Program-made: the position numbers and the translations under genes
Part shown: positions 1 through 9,187 of the stretch, piece by piece
Numbering within the stretch: the stretch's first letter is position 1
Layout: each line of letters starts with the position of its first letter
Notes under the pieces: model-generated
Database searches by the model: none
Seen by the model: the letters and a program-made list of their open reading frames with translations, nothing else
What the model was told of the DNA's origin: nothing
NCBI RefSeq assembly: GCF_008040165.1
Contig: NZ_VRUR01000001.1
Coordinates: 949,349-1,013,348 of the forward strand
Origin: Flagellimonas hymeniacidonis
GTDB lineage: Bacteria; Bacteroidota; Bacteroidia; Flavobacteriales; Flavobacteriaceae
Reading direction: 5' to 3'
DNA length: 64,000 bases

Positions 1-326
1 CCAAAAGAAAAGAATTTGTTCCAAAAGCGGAACAGATTATTGATCAAGTAAAGAAAGATTTCTTGAAATGGTTAGAGACACGGAAATTTGCTCCAGTTAT
101 TAATGCGCTCAAGGAGAAGCTAAAAACCATGAAAGCTGAGGAAATTGATTTTCATTCCAAAAAAATATCCGATTTTAATCAGGACCAGGCTGAAATCATT
201 TCCGAGCGCATCATTCAAAAAATCACCAAGCAATTTGCCAATCATTTAAAAAGCGCTGAGGTAGACACTCAAGATAGCTTGGAACTTATTCAAAAAGTGT
301 TTCAGTTAGAAATCGATTCAAAATGA
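1..326 (+). CDS. hemA: Glutamyl-tRNA reductase, C-terminal part
   Basis: Only the last ~107 codons are present. The frame is open from base 3, so the start lies outside the window. The visible part is the all-helical dimerisation domain of glutamyl-tRNA reductase, which makes glutamate-1-semialdehyde in the C5 route to heme. The NADPH and catalytic cysteine regions are outside the window. The call rests on the helical, Lys/Glu-rich tail and on position directly before hemC, with an ATGA overlap at 323-326, the usual flavobacterial order. An internal TTG at 63 could be mistaken for a start, but the frame clearly continues upstream. Confidence 0.85.
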   Translation, partial: KRKEFVPKAEQIIDQVKKDFLKWLETRKFAPVINALKEKLKTMKAEEIDFHSKKISDFNQDQAEIISERIIQKITKQFANHLKSAEVDTQDSLELIQKVFQLEIDSK

Positions 327-1249
327 GCAAAATCATAAGAATCGGAACTCGGAATAGTGAATTGGCCCTGTGGCAAGCGACTACGGTGCAGCAAAAGCTG
401 GAGGCGCTTGGGCATGACACTACTTTAATTCCCATCAAGGCTACTGGAGACCAGGTTTTGGACAAACCCCTTTATGAATTGGGCATCACCGGGATTTTTA
501 CGAAAACTTTGGATGTCGCCATGCTAAAAGGGCAAATTGATATTGCAGTACATTCCATGAAAGACGTTCCAACACAATTGCCTGACGGAATTGTTCAAGT
601 GGCTGTTTTAGAACGAGCTGTCACCCATGATATTTTGGTTCACAAAGGAGCAGACTTCTTAGAAAGTGATGCATCGTCAACCATTGCTACCGGCAGTTTG
701 CGTAGAAAAGCACAATGGTTGAACAAATACCCCCATCACAAGGTCGTTGACTTAAGAGGAAATGTGAACACACGACTTTTAAAACTTATCGAAAACGATT
801 GGCAAGGTGCCATTTTTGCCAAAGCTGGATTGGAACGAATCAAATTGCTGCCAAAAGATGCCTTATCTCTAGATTGGATGATTCCTGCTCCAGCGCAAGG
901 TGCAATGCTTGTGGTTGCCATGGAAAAAGATGGTTTTTCTAAAGAAACACTTCAAAAACTGAATCACAAACCCTCGGAAATTGCAACTGGCATTGAACGT
1001 AATTTTCTGAGAACATTGGAAGGCGGTTGTACCGCTCCGATTGGTGCCTTAGCTGAAATAAAAGACCAAACAGTTTATTTTGATGGTGTGGTTTTTTCCT
1101 TGGATGGAAGTCAAAAAATAGAAGTAAAAAAGAGTATCCCTTTATCCAAAGCCCAAGGTTTTGGACAAGCATGTGCCAAGGAGGTGCTGGCAAATGGCGG
1201 TGACAAACTCATGGAAAGTATTAGAAATGAAAACAGTGCTCTCCACTAA
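323..1249 (+). CDS. hemC: Hydroxymethylbilane synthase (porphobilinogen deaminase)
   Basis: 308 residues, the normal family length. It polymerises four porphobilinogens into hydroxymethylbilane. Family motifs visible: RIGTRNSELALWQA at the N-terminus, HSMKDVPT, ATGSLRRKAQ and the cofactor loop EGGCTAPIGA, whose cysteine (residue 236) should carry the dipyrromethane cofactor. It starts inside the hemA stop (ATGA) and its last 23 bases overlap the hemD start, so the three are translationally coupled. Confidence 0.97.
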   Translation: MSKIIRIGTRNSELALWQATTVQQKLEALGHDTTLIPIKATGDQVLDKPLYELGITGIFTKTLDVAMLKGQIDIAVHSMKDVPTQLPDGIVQVAVLERAVTHDILVHKGADFLESDASSTIATGSLRRKAQWLNKYPHHKVVDLRGNVNTRLLKLIENDWQGAIFAKAGLERIKLLPKDALSLDWMIPAPAQGAMLVVAMEKDGFSKETLQKLNHKPSEIATGIERNFLRTLEGGCTAPIGALAEIKDQTVYFDGVVFSLDGSQKIEVKKSIPLSKAQGFGQACAKEVLANGGDKLMESIRNENSALH

Positions 1250-1892
1250 AATACTAACCCCTTCTCAAAAGGAATTGTTTTTAAATTCTGGAATTGGTCT
1301 TGTCCACTATGATGCTATTTCCATCGAATTCACTAAAGTTGATATTCCACAAGATTATAAAAATTATATTTTCACTAGTAAAAATTCGGTAAAAGCATTT
1401 CTTAATTACGCTCCAAATAAGAAAATAGCCAATTACAAGGCTTTTTGTGTAGGAGAAAAGACCAGTGCTCTTTTAAGAAAAAATGCCATAAAAATCGAAA
1501 AAGCTGCTGAAAATGCTTCAGATTTGGCCAATTTCATCGTAAAAAACTATAAAAATCAAGAATTTTTGTTTTTGTCGGGAAACTTAAGAAGAGATGAATT
1601 ACCTACTATTTTATTAAAAAATAACATTCGGTATAAAGAAGTAGAGGCCTACCGCACGTATTTCAATACAAGAGGATTTGATAGGACATTTGATGGCATC
1701 TTGTTTTTTAGTCCCAGCGGCATAAAGAGTTATCTAGAAGAAAATTCTATCTCAAACAGTTTTACTTTTTGTATTGGAAATACCACCGCTAACGAAGTAA
1801 AAAAACATACCAACAATATCATAATCGCCAACAAACCAACAGTAGAAAATGTGTTGGTTAAGGCAATCAATTACTTTAAAAAAAATGATTAA
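1227..1892 (+). CDS. hemD: Uroporphyrinogen-III synthase
   Basis: 221 residues from the ATG at 1227, chosen because the sequence [12 protein letters not shown] begins a normal HemD strand; the frame stays open upstream to 1161 but only inside hemC. HemD cyclises hydroxymethylbilane with D-ring inversion. The family is weakly conserved. Supporting features are [10 protein letters not shown] near residue 50, the [10 protein letters not shown] segment near 165 and the [10 protein letters not shown] segment near 185, which match the conserved S/T-S and IG-T-A positions. It overlaps hemC by 23 nt and hemE by 8 nt. Confidence 0.9.
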   Translation: MKTVLSTKILTPSQKELFLNSGIGLVHYDAISIEFTKVDIPQDYKNYIFTSKNSVKAFLNYAPNKKIANYKAFCVGEKTSALLRKNAIKIEKAAENASDLANFIVKNYKNQEFLFLSGNLRRDELPTILLKNNIRYKEVEAYRTYFNTRGFDRTFDGILFFSPSGIKSYLEENSISNSFTFCIGNTTANEVKKHTNNIIIANKPTVENVLVKAINYFKKND

Positions 1893-2910
1893 AAACGACT
1901 TGTTCCTTAGAGCATTGAAGGGTGAAACCGTGGATAGGCCTCCTGTATGGATGATGCGCCAAGCGGGGCGCTATCTTCCCGAGTTTATGGAGCTCAAAGC
2001 AAAATATGATTTCTTTACCCGTTGCCAAACCCCTGAGTTGGCTTCCGAAATCACGGTTCAGCCTATCAGACGTTATGGAATGGATGCTGCTATCCTGTTC
2101 AGTGATATTTTGGTGATTCCACAAGCTATGAACATTGAGGTACAAATGAAACCCAACTTTGGTCCATATCTGCCAAATCCTATAAGGACAGTTGAAGATT
2201 TAGACAGGGTTGTCGTTCCCAATATTGAAGAATCTTTGGGGTATGTTTTGGATGCTATAAACATGACCAAGGAAAAATTGCAAGACGAGATTCCACTTAT
2301 TGGTTTTGCCGGATCCCCCTGGACTATCCTTTGTTATTGTGTTGAAGGTCAAGGAAGCAAAAGCTTTGATAAAGCTCGTGGATTTTGTTTTACTCAGCCC
2401 GAAGCAGCACATCAACTTCTACAAAAAATAACGGACACGACTATTGCCTATTTAAAGGCCAAAGTAAAAGCGGGTGTAAATGCTGTTCAGGTTTTCGATT
2501 CATGGGGTGGAATGCTTTCACCAGTTGATTACCAAGAATTCTCATGGAAATACATTCAACAAATCGTGGATGCCCTAAAAGAAGAAGCACCGGTAATTGT
2601 TTTTGGAAAAGGGTGCTGGTTTGCCTTAAAAGAAATGTCCCAGTCAGGAGCTTCGGCCTTAGGTGTGGATTGGACTTGCTCGGCTAGAAATGCTCGATAT
2701 CTTACGGGGGGCGATATCACTTTACAAGGTAACTTTGATCCTGCACGATTGCTATCTCCGCCTGCAACAATCAAACAAATGGTTACCCAAATGATTCGTG
2801 AATTTGGAAAAGACAAATACGTAGTGAATTTAGGGCACGGTATTCTTCCGCATATTCCATTGGAAAATGCCAAAGCATTTATTGATGCTGTAAAAGAATA
2901 CTCAGAGTAA
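1885..2910 (+). CDS. hemE: Uroporphyrinogen decarboxylase
   Basis: 341 residues from the ATG at 1885. It removes four acetate carboxyls from uroporphyrinogen III to give coproporphyrinogen III. The N-terminal signature [17 protein letters not shown] is complete, with the substrate-binding arginines; [11 protein letters not shown] holds the conserved aspartate, and [20 protein letters not shown] and [10 protein letters not shown] are also family motifs. The start lies inside the end of hemD, which argues against the upstream in-frame ATG at 1849. Confidence 0.97.
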   Translation: MIKNDLFLRALKGETVDRPPVWMMRQAGRYLPEFMELKAKYDFFTRCQTPELASEITVQPIRRYGMDAAILFSDILVIPQAMNIEVQMKPNFGPYLPNPIRTVEDLDRVVVPNIEESLGYVLDAINMTKEKLQDEIPLIGFAGSPWTILCYCVEGQGSKSFDKARGFCFTQPEAAHQLLQKITDTTIAYLKAKVKAGVNAVQVFDSWGGMLSPVDYQEFSWKYIQQIVDALKEEAPVIVFGKGCWFALKEMSQSGASALGVDWTCSARNARYLTGGDITLQGNFDPARLLSPPATIKQMVTQMIREFGKDKYVVNLGHGILPHIPLENAKAFIDAVKEYSE

Positions 2911-2928
2911 CTTTAGTTGGATTTAAGC

Positions 2929-3471
2929 ATGCAAATTGATTTTGAAAACTATAGCATAAGTCACATCCAAGAAAAAGACGCTTGGAGGCTTTGCGATTTT
3001 ATGGTTTCAAATTCGGAACGATTTAAAGCTTTTTTTTCTCAAACGCTACAACAAACCCTCACGCCTACTTTGGCAGAATTATTCGTTGCTAAAAAGATTA
3101 AACAATATATGGCTCAAGAGGAGTTTCTCTTTACCATAAAAGAGAATACAAATAGAACCATAATTGGATTAATCTATGTAAAAGAGCTTCACAAAGTTAC
3201 GTATCAAGGAGAATTGGCGTATTGCATAGGCTATCAATATGAAGGCAAGGGTATCATCACACGCAGTATTAAAAAATTGATTCCATGGTGTTTTGATGAA
3301 GCCGGATTACGCACATTGCAGATCATTGTTCACCATAGCAATTTGGCAAGCAAAAAGATTGCAGAGAACAACGGATTCATTTGGAAACAAACCTTGCCTA
3401 AAGAATATACTAGAAGTAATGGAGAAGTCTTGGATATGGAATTGTACGAACTTGAAAAACCTAAAAATTAA
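2929..3471 (+). CDS. GNAT N-acetyltransferase, RimJ/RimL type
   Basis: 180 residues from the ATG at 2929 (a TTG at 2917 is in frame but unlikely). It has the fold of ribosomal-protein/amino-acid acetyltransferases: a central IGLIYVKE strand, ELAYCIGYQYEGKGIITRSI with the acetyl-CoA loop (Y-x-G-K/x-G), and LQIIVHHSNLASKKIAENNGF, the classic N-x-x-S-x-x-x-x-x-x-G-F end motif. It sits between hemE and the DUF6973 gene, co-oriented, so it is probably transcribed with the heme genes. Nothing in it ties it to heme. The substrate is unknown. Confidence 0.85.
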   Translation: MQIDFENYSISHIQEKDAWRLCDFMVSNSERFKAFFSQTLQQTLTPTLAELFVAKKIKQYMAQEEFLFTIKENTNRTIIGLIYVKELHKVTYQGELAYCIGYQYEGKGIITRSIKKLIPWCFDEAGLRTLQIIVHHSNLASKKIAENNGFIWKQTLPKEYTRSNGEVLDMELYELEKPKN

Positions 3472-3482
3472 AGTCAAAAATC

Positions 3483-3977
3483 ATGAATCCGATCAAAACC
3501 TTAAGAAGGTTAGATTCAAAGCGCATTTGGATTTTGATAAAACACTGTGTTACATCACCATGGTTTATTTTGCCAACCTTGTCCGCAACAAAACGATGCA
3601 TGCGAATTTCAACACAACTTTATGGTAGATTGCATTACAAAAATGGTCCGGCAAATGCGTTTAGACACGCTTTTTGGAATTACTTGATTGCCAAAAGGTG
3701 TCTCAAATGGCAAAAAAATAACGAAGCAGTCCTCAGTTGGACTAAAAAAATTACGGATTGGCATGAAGGGGCTTTCCCAAATAGGGAATTGGCAAAAAAG
3801 ATGGACCTACATAATAATGAAGTAGGGCGATTTCTATTTCAAAATCAGCCATCACAAACTGAAAATCAAATCACAGACACTTTAAAGCAAATGGCCTTGG
3901 CTTCTGTAAAAGTTGATGCCATTTCAGATTTACAAAGTTTACAAAATAGATTGATTCATATAATTGATGAAGCATGA
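3483..3977 (+). CDS. DUF6973 family protein
   Basis: 164 residues. The core NAFRHAFWNYLIAKR (near residues 58-72) carries the histidine/aromatic pattern I associate with DUF6973, and a later ITDWHEG and DLHNNEVGR add conserved His, Glu and Asn residues. I know no proven function; the His/Glu pattern suggests a metal or hydrolase site, which is inference. The stop overlaps the hemF start (ATGA at 3974), so it is translationally coupled to coproporphyrinogen oxidase. Confidence 0.75.
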   Translation: MNPIKTLRRLDSKRIWILIKHCVTSPWFILPTLSATKRCMRISTQLYGRLHYKNGPANAFRHAFWNYLIAKRCLKWQKNNEAVLSWTKKITDWHEGAFPNRELAKKMDLHNNEVGRFLFQNQPSQTENQITDTLKQMALASVKVDAISDLQSLQNRLIHIIDEA

Positions 3978-4876
3978 AGGATAAATTTTACGCATACATT
4001 CAGCAACTCCAAGATACGATTACTTCAAAGCTCGAAGAGGTTGATGGAAAAGCAACTTTTCAAGAAGATTTATGGAAACGACCTGAAGGTGGTGGTGGCA
4101 AAACACGGGTCATTGAAAACGGGGCCGTTTTTGAAAAGGGAGGGGTAAACATCTCAGCAGTGCATGGAGAGCTTCCCAAGAGTATGCAACAATATTTTAG
4201 TGTGGAAGACTCAGATTTTTTTGCCTGTGGACTCAGTTTGGTATTACATCCAAAAAGTCCAATGGTCCCAACGGTCCATGCCAATTGGCGCTATTTTGAA
4301 ATGTACAACAAGGAAGGGGAAATTGTAGACCAGTGGTTTGGAGGAGGACAAGATCTAACTCCCTATTACTTATTTGAAGAAGATGGCGTACACTTCCATA
4401 GCATCTGTAAAAAAGCATGTGATGTCCATAACCCTCAGTTTTATAGTACCTACAAAAAAAGATGCGATGAGTATTTTTGGAATGCACACCGTAACGAAGC
4501 TCGTGGATTGGGCGGTCTGTTTTTTGATTATTGCAAAGCAAGTGATGCCATGCAAATGCAGGATTGGTATAATTTTGTAACCGGAGTCGGGAATAGCTTT
4601 TTAGAAGCGTATATACCAATTGTTTTAAAACGAAAAGAGCTCGAATACTCCCAAAAACAAAGAGATTGGCAAGAAATCAGACGTGGTAGATATGTGGAGT
4701 TTAATCTCGTTCATGATAAAGGCACCCTTTTCGGTTTGCGCACAAATGGTCGTATTGAAAGTATTTTAATGAGTCTTCCTCCACATGTGCAATGGCGATA
4801 TGACCATCATCCTGAAAAAGGAAGCGAGGAAGAAAAATTGATTCAGGTATTGCAAAACCCAAAAGATTGGGTTTAA
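3974..4876 (+). CDS. hemF: Oxygen-dependent coproporphyrinogen III oxidase
   Basis: 300 residues, full length for HemF. It oxidatively decarboxylates coproporphyrinogen III to protoporphyrinogen IX with O2. Diagnostic segments are present: GGGGKTRVIENGAVFEKGGVN, PTVHANWRYFE, WFGGGQDLTPYY, RGLGGLFFDY and RRGRYVEFNLVHDKGT. The choice of HemF rather than the radical SAM HemN fits an aerobic lifestyle. Start overlaps the preceding gene by 4 nt. Confidence 0.97.
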   Translation: MKDKFYAYIQQLQDTITSKLEEVDGKATFQEDLWKRPEGGGGKTRVIENGAVFEKGGVNISAVHGELPKSMQQYFSVEDSDFFACGLSLVLHPKSPMVPTVHANWRYFEMYNKEGEIVDQWFGGGQDLTPYYLFEEDGVHFHSICKKACDVHNPQFYSTYKKRCDEYFWNAHRNEARGLGGLFFDYCKASDAMQMQDWYNFVTGVGNSFLEAYIPIVLKRKELEYSQKQRDWQEIRRGRYVEFNLVHDKGTLFGLRTNGRIESILMSLPPHVQWRYDHHPEKGSEEEKLIQVLQNPKDWV

Positions 4877-4903
4877 TCTGTAGTTTTGCTTAAAATTGAA
4901 ACC

Positions 4904-5692
4904 ATGAAACAAAAGGTTTATCAAATTGATGCTTTTACTGACACAGTTTTTGGAGGTAATCCAGCTGCTGTCTGTATTCTTGATTCATGGTTAGATTCAA
5001 AACTGATGCAGAACATTGCTGCAGAAAACAACTTGTCTGAAACGGCATTTGTGGTTCAAAAAAACAGTGTTTTTGAATTGCGTTGGTTCACTCCAGAAAC
5101 GGAGGTTGACCTTTGCGGTCACGCAACGCTTGCAACGGCCTATGTGCTCTTTAATTATCATGGCTACAACGAAAATACCATTCAGTTTTATTCGCCGCGA
5201 AGTGGCAATCTTTTTGTAGAGAAAATGTCTAATGGATTTATGACTATGGACTTTCCTACGGATGATACCGCTTCCTTAAGAAGTGTTGCCGAAATTAATG
5301 AAGCTATTGGATTAACCCCTATAAAAACAATTAAAGGAAAGACAGATTATTTGCTTATATATAATTCCCAGCATGAAATTGAGGCCATAGCACCCAACTT
5401 TTATTTATTGGATAAGTTAGATTGTAGGGGAGTTATTGTTTCTGCTCCCGGTGATCAGGTAGATTTTGTGTCCAGAGCTTTCTTTCCGCAGTGTGGCATT
5501 CCAGAAGATCCGGTTACGGGTTCTGCGCATACCACGCTAACACCCTATTGGGCCAAAGTACTAGGTAAAACTAAAATGACCGCAAAACAACTTTCTGCTA
5601 GAGGTGGTGATCTCATCTGCGAATATTTGGGAGAACGGGTAAAAATATCAGGAAAGGCGGTGCCCTACCTTATTGGAGAAATTGAAATATAA
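4904..5692 (+). CDS. PhzF-family isomerase-like protein
   Basis: 262 residues from the ATG at 4904 (an in-frame TTG at 4886 is less likely). Motifs of the PhzF/YddE diaminopimelate-epimerase fold: DAFTDTVFGGNPAAVC at the N-terminus, NNLSETAFV with the catalytic glutamate, DLCGHATLATAYVLF, and PEDPVTGSAHTTL with the second-domain phosphate-like loop. Members isomerise small acids but most are uncharacterised. It lies 27 nt after hemF and ends 4 nt before hemB, so it travels with the heme operon without an obvious role in it. Confidence 0.88.
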   Translation: MKQKVYQIDAFTDTVFGGNPAAVCILDSWLDSKLMQNIAAENNLSETAFVVQKNSVFELRWFTPETEVDLCGHATLATAYVLFNYHGYNENTIQFYSPRSGNLFVEKMSNGFMTMDFPTDDTASLRSVAEINEAIGLTPIKTIKGKTDYLLIYNSQHEIEAIAPNFYLLDKLDCRGVIVSAPGDQVDFVSRAFFPQCGIPEDPVTGSAHTTLTPYWAKVLGKTKMTAKQLSARGGDLICEYLGERVKISGKAVPYLIGEIEI

Positions 5693-5696
5693 AACT

Positions 5697-6686
5697 ATGT
5701 ATCCACTAATACGAAATAGAAGACTTCGCGCATCAGAATCCATCAGAAGGTTGGTGCGGGAAACCACAATTACCCCAGATGATTTTTTGGTCCCACTATT
5801 TGTGGTTGAAGGGAAAGGTGTTAAAGAAGAAATTCCTTCCATGCCCAACTATTATCGTATGAGTTTAGACCATCTTGAGAAGGAAGTAAAAGAACTTTGG
5901 CAAATGGGTCTTTGCGCAGTGCTCCTATTTGTAAAAGTGCCTGATAATCTAAAAGATAATAAGGGAACGGAAGCCCTCAATCCAGATGGATTGATGCAAC
6001 GCGCTATAAAAACTGTGAAAAGTGCCTGTCCAGAAATGTTGGTTATGACTGACGTTGCCCTAGATCCTTTTTCATCCTACGGGCATGATGGTATTGTAGC
6101 TGAGGGACAAATTCTGAATGACGAAACTTCCGAAATATTGGCCGAGATGAGTGTCTCTCATGCCCAAGCAGGTGCAGATTTTGTAGCGCCCAGCGATATG
6201 ATGGACGGTAGAATCCTAACCATTCGTGAAGCCCTGGAAGATGAAGGATTCCAAAATACCGGAATCATGAGTTACTCTGCCAAATATGCAAGTGCCTTTT
6301 ACGGTCCTTTTAGAGATGCACTGGATTCTGCTCCCGTGGATATTGCAAACATTCCCAAAGACAAAAAGACCTATCAAATGGACTATGCAAATCGGTTTGA
6401 GGCCATTCGAGAAACCCAAATGGACATTGATGAAGGAGCCGATATTGTGATGGTAAAACCTGGCTTGGCGTATTTGGATATTGTCCGGGAAATTAAAAAC
6501 GAAGTGGATGTTCCCGTTGCGGTCTATCAAGTTTCAGGAGAATATGCCATGGTAAAAGCAGCGGCAGAAAAAGGATGGTTAGATCATGATGCTGTGATGA
6601 TGGAACAGTTATTGGCCATAAAAAGAGCAGGAGCCAATATTATTGCCAGTTACTTTGCCAAGGATGCTGTTACTCTTTTGGGTTAA
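5697..6686 (+). CDS. hemB: Delta-aminolevulinic acid dehydratase (porphobilinogen synthase)
   Basis: 329 residues from the ATG at 5697; the in-frame ATG at 5673 falls inside the previous gene. It condenses two 5-aminolevulinates to porphobilinogen. Schiff-base lysines are seen at about K196 (SYSAKYAS) and K254 (VMVKPGLA). The metal loop reads DVALDPFSSYGHDG: the three cysteines of zinc-dependent enzymes are replaced by Ala/Asp-type residues, as in Mg-dependent plant and Pseudomonas enzymes. It is the last gene of the heme operon here. Confidence 0.97.
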   Translation: MYPLIRNRRLRASESIRRLVRETTITPDDFLVPLFVVEGKGVKEEIPSMPNYYRMSLDHLEKEVKELWQMGLCAVLLFVKVPDNLKDNKGTEALNPDGLMQRAIKTVKSACPEMLVMTDVALDPFSSYGHDGIVAEGQILNDETSEILAEMSVSHAQAGADFVAPSDMMDGRILTIREALEDEGFQNTGIMSYSAKYASAFYGPFRDALDSAPVDIANIPKDKKTYQMDYANRFEAIRETQMDIDEGADIVMVKPGLAYLDIVREIKNEVDVPVAVYQVSGEYAMVKAAAEKGWLDHDAVMMEQLLAIKRAGANIIASYFAKDAVTLLG

Positions 6687-6707
6687 CCTATCATCAATCC
6701 AAATACT

Positions 6708-8012
6708 ATGAAAAGTCATTATATGAAGGGGGTTGTTTTAGCAATGTGCTATATGCTTCTTTTCATAAACAGCAATGCTCAAAGTAACCCTAGCAACGCT
6801 TTGGAAGTCCATCAAAACTTGGATATCGACCCTATTACCCATCAAATAGATTCTATAATGTCCCATGGCATACAGAATCATGCCTTCCCAGGAGCACAAT
6901 TGTTGGTCGCTAAAGACAATGAAATCATTTTTCATAAAGCTTATGGATTCCATACGTATGACAGCATACAAAGTGTACGTCTAAATGACATCTATGATTT
7001 GGCTTCGGTTACAAAAATCGCTGGGCCTTTGCCTGTCATCATGAAACTGGTTGATGAAAAAAAATTTGAGCTGGATGTTCCTTTTAGCACCTATTGGAAA
7101 CCTTGGAGAAAAAGGAAAGACAAGAAAGAGCTTACGTTAAGACAAATCCTAAGTCATCAGGCAGGATTGACCCCATACATTGTTTTTCTAAGCAAAGTGA
7201 TGAAAAATGGGAAACTGAAAAGAAAGTTCATAAAAACATCTTCAAGCAAAAAGTTTCAAAGACAGGGCTACCCTAACATTTTTGTGAAGAACAGTTTCCA
7301 GCGAAAAATGCATCGAATCATTAACCGGTCCAAAGTTTCAGATGATAAAACATATAAATATTCAGGACTCACATTTCTTATATTTCCAGAACTTATTTCT
7401 CAATTGACTCAAACCGACTACGCAACCTATCTCCAAAATCAATTTTACAAACCGCTAGGTGCTCAAACTTTAGGTTTTAATCCTTCCACCAAAAAATTTA
7501 CCAATGCTATAGTTCCCACAGAAAATGATACCCTATTCCGAAAGGATTTGGTAAAAGGATGGGTGCATGATGAAAATGCTTCACTTTTGGGAGGGGTTTC
7601 TGGCAATGCAGGTTTGTTCGGGACAGCTGAGGATTTAGCTAAAATTATGCAGCTCTATCAAAATTATGGCTCCTATAAAGGAAGGCAATTGCTCTCTGAG
7701 CAAACTGTGAAGGAATTTACTCGAATTCAGTTTCCAGAAAACGAAAACAGACGTGGATTAGGTTTTGATAAGCCTTTAATTGGGAACGATACATTATCAT
7801 TAAAAGATGCTTATCCTTCGCCACTAGCGAGTTCATCAAGTTTTGGGCATTCCGGATTTACGGGGACCTTTGTTTGGGCTGACCCAGAGAACCAATTGGT
7901 ATTTATTTTTCTTTCTAACCGTGTTTATCCCACCAGAACACATCGAAAACTATACGAACTAAATATAAGAACAGCACTTCAGGATGTTTTTTATAAAGCC
8001 TTCCTCAAATAA
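6708..8012 (+). CDS. Secreted serine hydrolase, beta-lactamase/class C family
   Basis: 434 residues with an N-terminal signal peptide (hydrophobic run near 9-20, ending SNAQS), so periplasmic or outside. The SxxK nucleophile motif is SVTK at S100-K103 in DLASVTKIAG; the Tyr motif is probably YSG near residue 221 and the third motif HSGFTG near 380. LRQILSHQAGL is the usual class C/EstB helix. Known relatives are esterases, D-amino-peptidases or PBP4-like enzymes; the substrate cannot be read from sequence. It follows hemB by 21 nt and may share its transcript. Confidence 0.87.
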   Translation: MKSHYMKGVVLAMCYMLLFINSNAQSNPSNALEVHQNLDIDPITHQIDSIMSHGIQNHAFPGAQLLVAKDNEIIFHKAYGFHTYDSIQSVRLNDIYDLASVTKIAGPLPVIMKLVDEKKFELDVPFSTYWKPWRKRKDKKELTLRQILSHQAGLTPYIVFLSKVMKNGKLKRKFIKTSSSKKFQRQGYPNIFVKNSFQRKMHRIINRSKVSDDKTYKYSGLTFLIFPELISQLTQTDYATYLQNQFYKPLGAQTLGFNPSTKKFTNAIVPTENDTLFRKDLVKGWVHDENASLLGGVSGNAGLFGTAEDLAKIMQLYQNYGSYKGRQLLSEQTVKEFTRIQFPENENRRGLGFDKPLIGNDTLSLKDAYPSPLASSSSFGHSGFTGTFVWADPENQLVFIFLSNRVYPTRTHRKLYELNIRTALQDVFYKAFLK

Positions 8013-8065
8013 GGCTCAAAAGAATTAATTGTTAATCATTACCTTAGTGCAACTAGATAACACGC

Positions 8066-9187
8066 ATGAGTCTTCTCTTTTTTTACGCTTTTGTATCCAT
8101 CTTCTTTTCATTTCTATGTTCCATTTTGGAAGCCGTGCTTTTAAGCATTACTCCAACTTTTGTTAATGTAAAAAAACAAGAGGGAAAGGAATATGCTGGA
8201 GAATTGGAAGCACTTAAAAAGGATGTGGATAAACCGTTGATTGCAATTTTAACCCTTAATACCATAGCTCATACCGTTGGGGCCATTTTGGTGGGTGTTC
8301 AGGCGAAAATTGCCTATACCGAGCTTTATGGGACCACCACAAGAAATTTTCTAGGGTTTGAATTTACCGAAGATCTCATGGTCGGCGTGGTTTCTACCAT
8401 AATGACGATATTGATTCTGGTAGCTTCCGAAATTATACCCAAAACCATTGGTGCGACCTATTGGAAACAGCTGGCAAACTTTACCGCCAAGGCGTTAAAA
8501 ATTATGGTGTTTCTCCTTAAATGGACAGGCCTACTGTGGATATTGCAGTTATTTACCAAACTAATTGGAAAAAAGGGACATCATGGGAGCGTGTTGAGCA
8601 GGGAAGATTTTACGGCAATGACAGAGATTGCCCATGAAGAGGGGGTTTTTCAGGAATCAGAATCTAAGGTGATAAAAAACCTATTGAAATTTGATGAAAT
8701 TCTGGCCAAAGATGTGATGACACCAAGAACCGTCATGAAAATTGCTTCAGAAGATACTACCATCCAAACCTTTTTTGAAGCCAATAGGCCGCTTCGCTTC
8801 TCCAGAATCCCATTGTACAAGGACCGTATGGATAACATTACCGGGTTTTTCCTTAAAGACGAACTCTTGGAAGCCATTATCAATAAAAAAGGTGGTGAAA
8901 ACCTTTCAACCATAAAACGGGAAATTTTAGTCACCAATAGGGCAAAGCCTATTCCAGAGCTATTTGAGAAGTTCGTAAAACAAAGAGAGCATGTATCTTT
9001 AGTTGTAGATGAATATGGATCCGTAAGTGGCTTGGTCACTATGGAAGATGTGATAGAAACATTGCTTGGATTAGAGATTATGGATGAGAGTGATAACGTA
9101 GAAGACCTTCAAGTACTTGCCAGAAAGAACTGGAAGAGCCGAGCGCAACGTTTAGGAATTATTGAAGATAAAAATGAAGTAGACTAA
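8066..9187 (+). CDS. CNNM/CorC-type membrane protein with CBS pair
   Basis: 373 residues. N-terminal DUF21 (CNNM) transmembrane domain, residues ~1-175, with three to four hydrophobic segments and SEIIPKTIGATYW, then a linker EGVFQESESKVIKNLLKFDE and two CBS domains (VMTPRTVM near 215; HVSLVVDEYGSVSGLVTMEDVIETLLG near 310-335). The family is linked to Mg/Co efflux or Na-coupled Mg transport. The CorC_HlyC C-terminal domain seems absent or very short. The stop overlaps the start of the next gene (TAATG). Confidence 0.9.
   Translation: MSLLFFYAFVSIFFSFLCSILEAVLLSITPTFVNVKKQEGKEYAGELEALKKDVDKPLIAILTLNTIAHTVGAILVGVQAKIAYTELYGTTTRNFLGFEFTEDLMVGVVSTIMTILILVASEIIPKTIGATYWKQLANFTAKALKIMVFLLKWTGLLWILQLFTKLIGKKGHHGSVLSREDFTAMTEIAHEEGVFQESESKVIKNLLKFDEILAKDVMTPRTVMKIASEDTTIQTFFEANRPLRFSRIPLYKDRMDNITGFFLKDELLEAIINKKGGENLSTIKREILVTNRAKPIPELFEKFVKQREHVSLVVDEYGSVSGLVTMEDVIETLLGLEIMDESDNVEDLQVLARKNWKSRAQRLGIIEDKNEVD

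Noticed and set aside
4233-4619. 128-codon minus-strand frame inside hemF
   Set aside because: Antisense shadow of hemF; no domain or signal.
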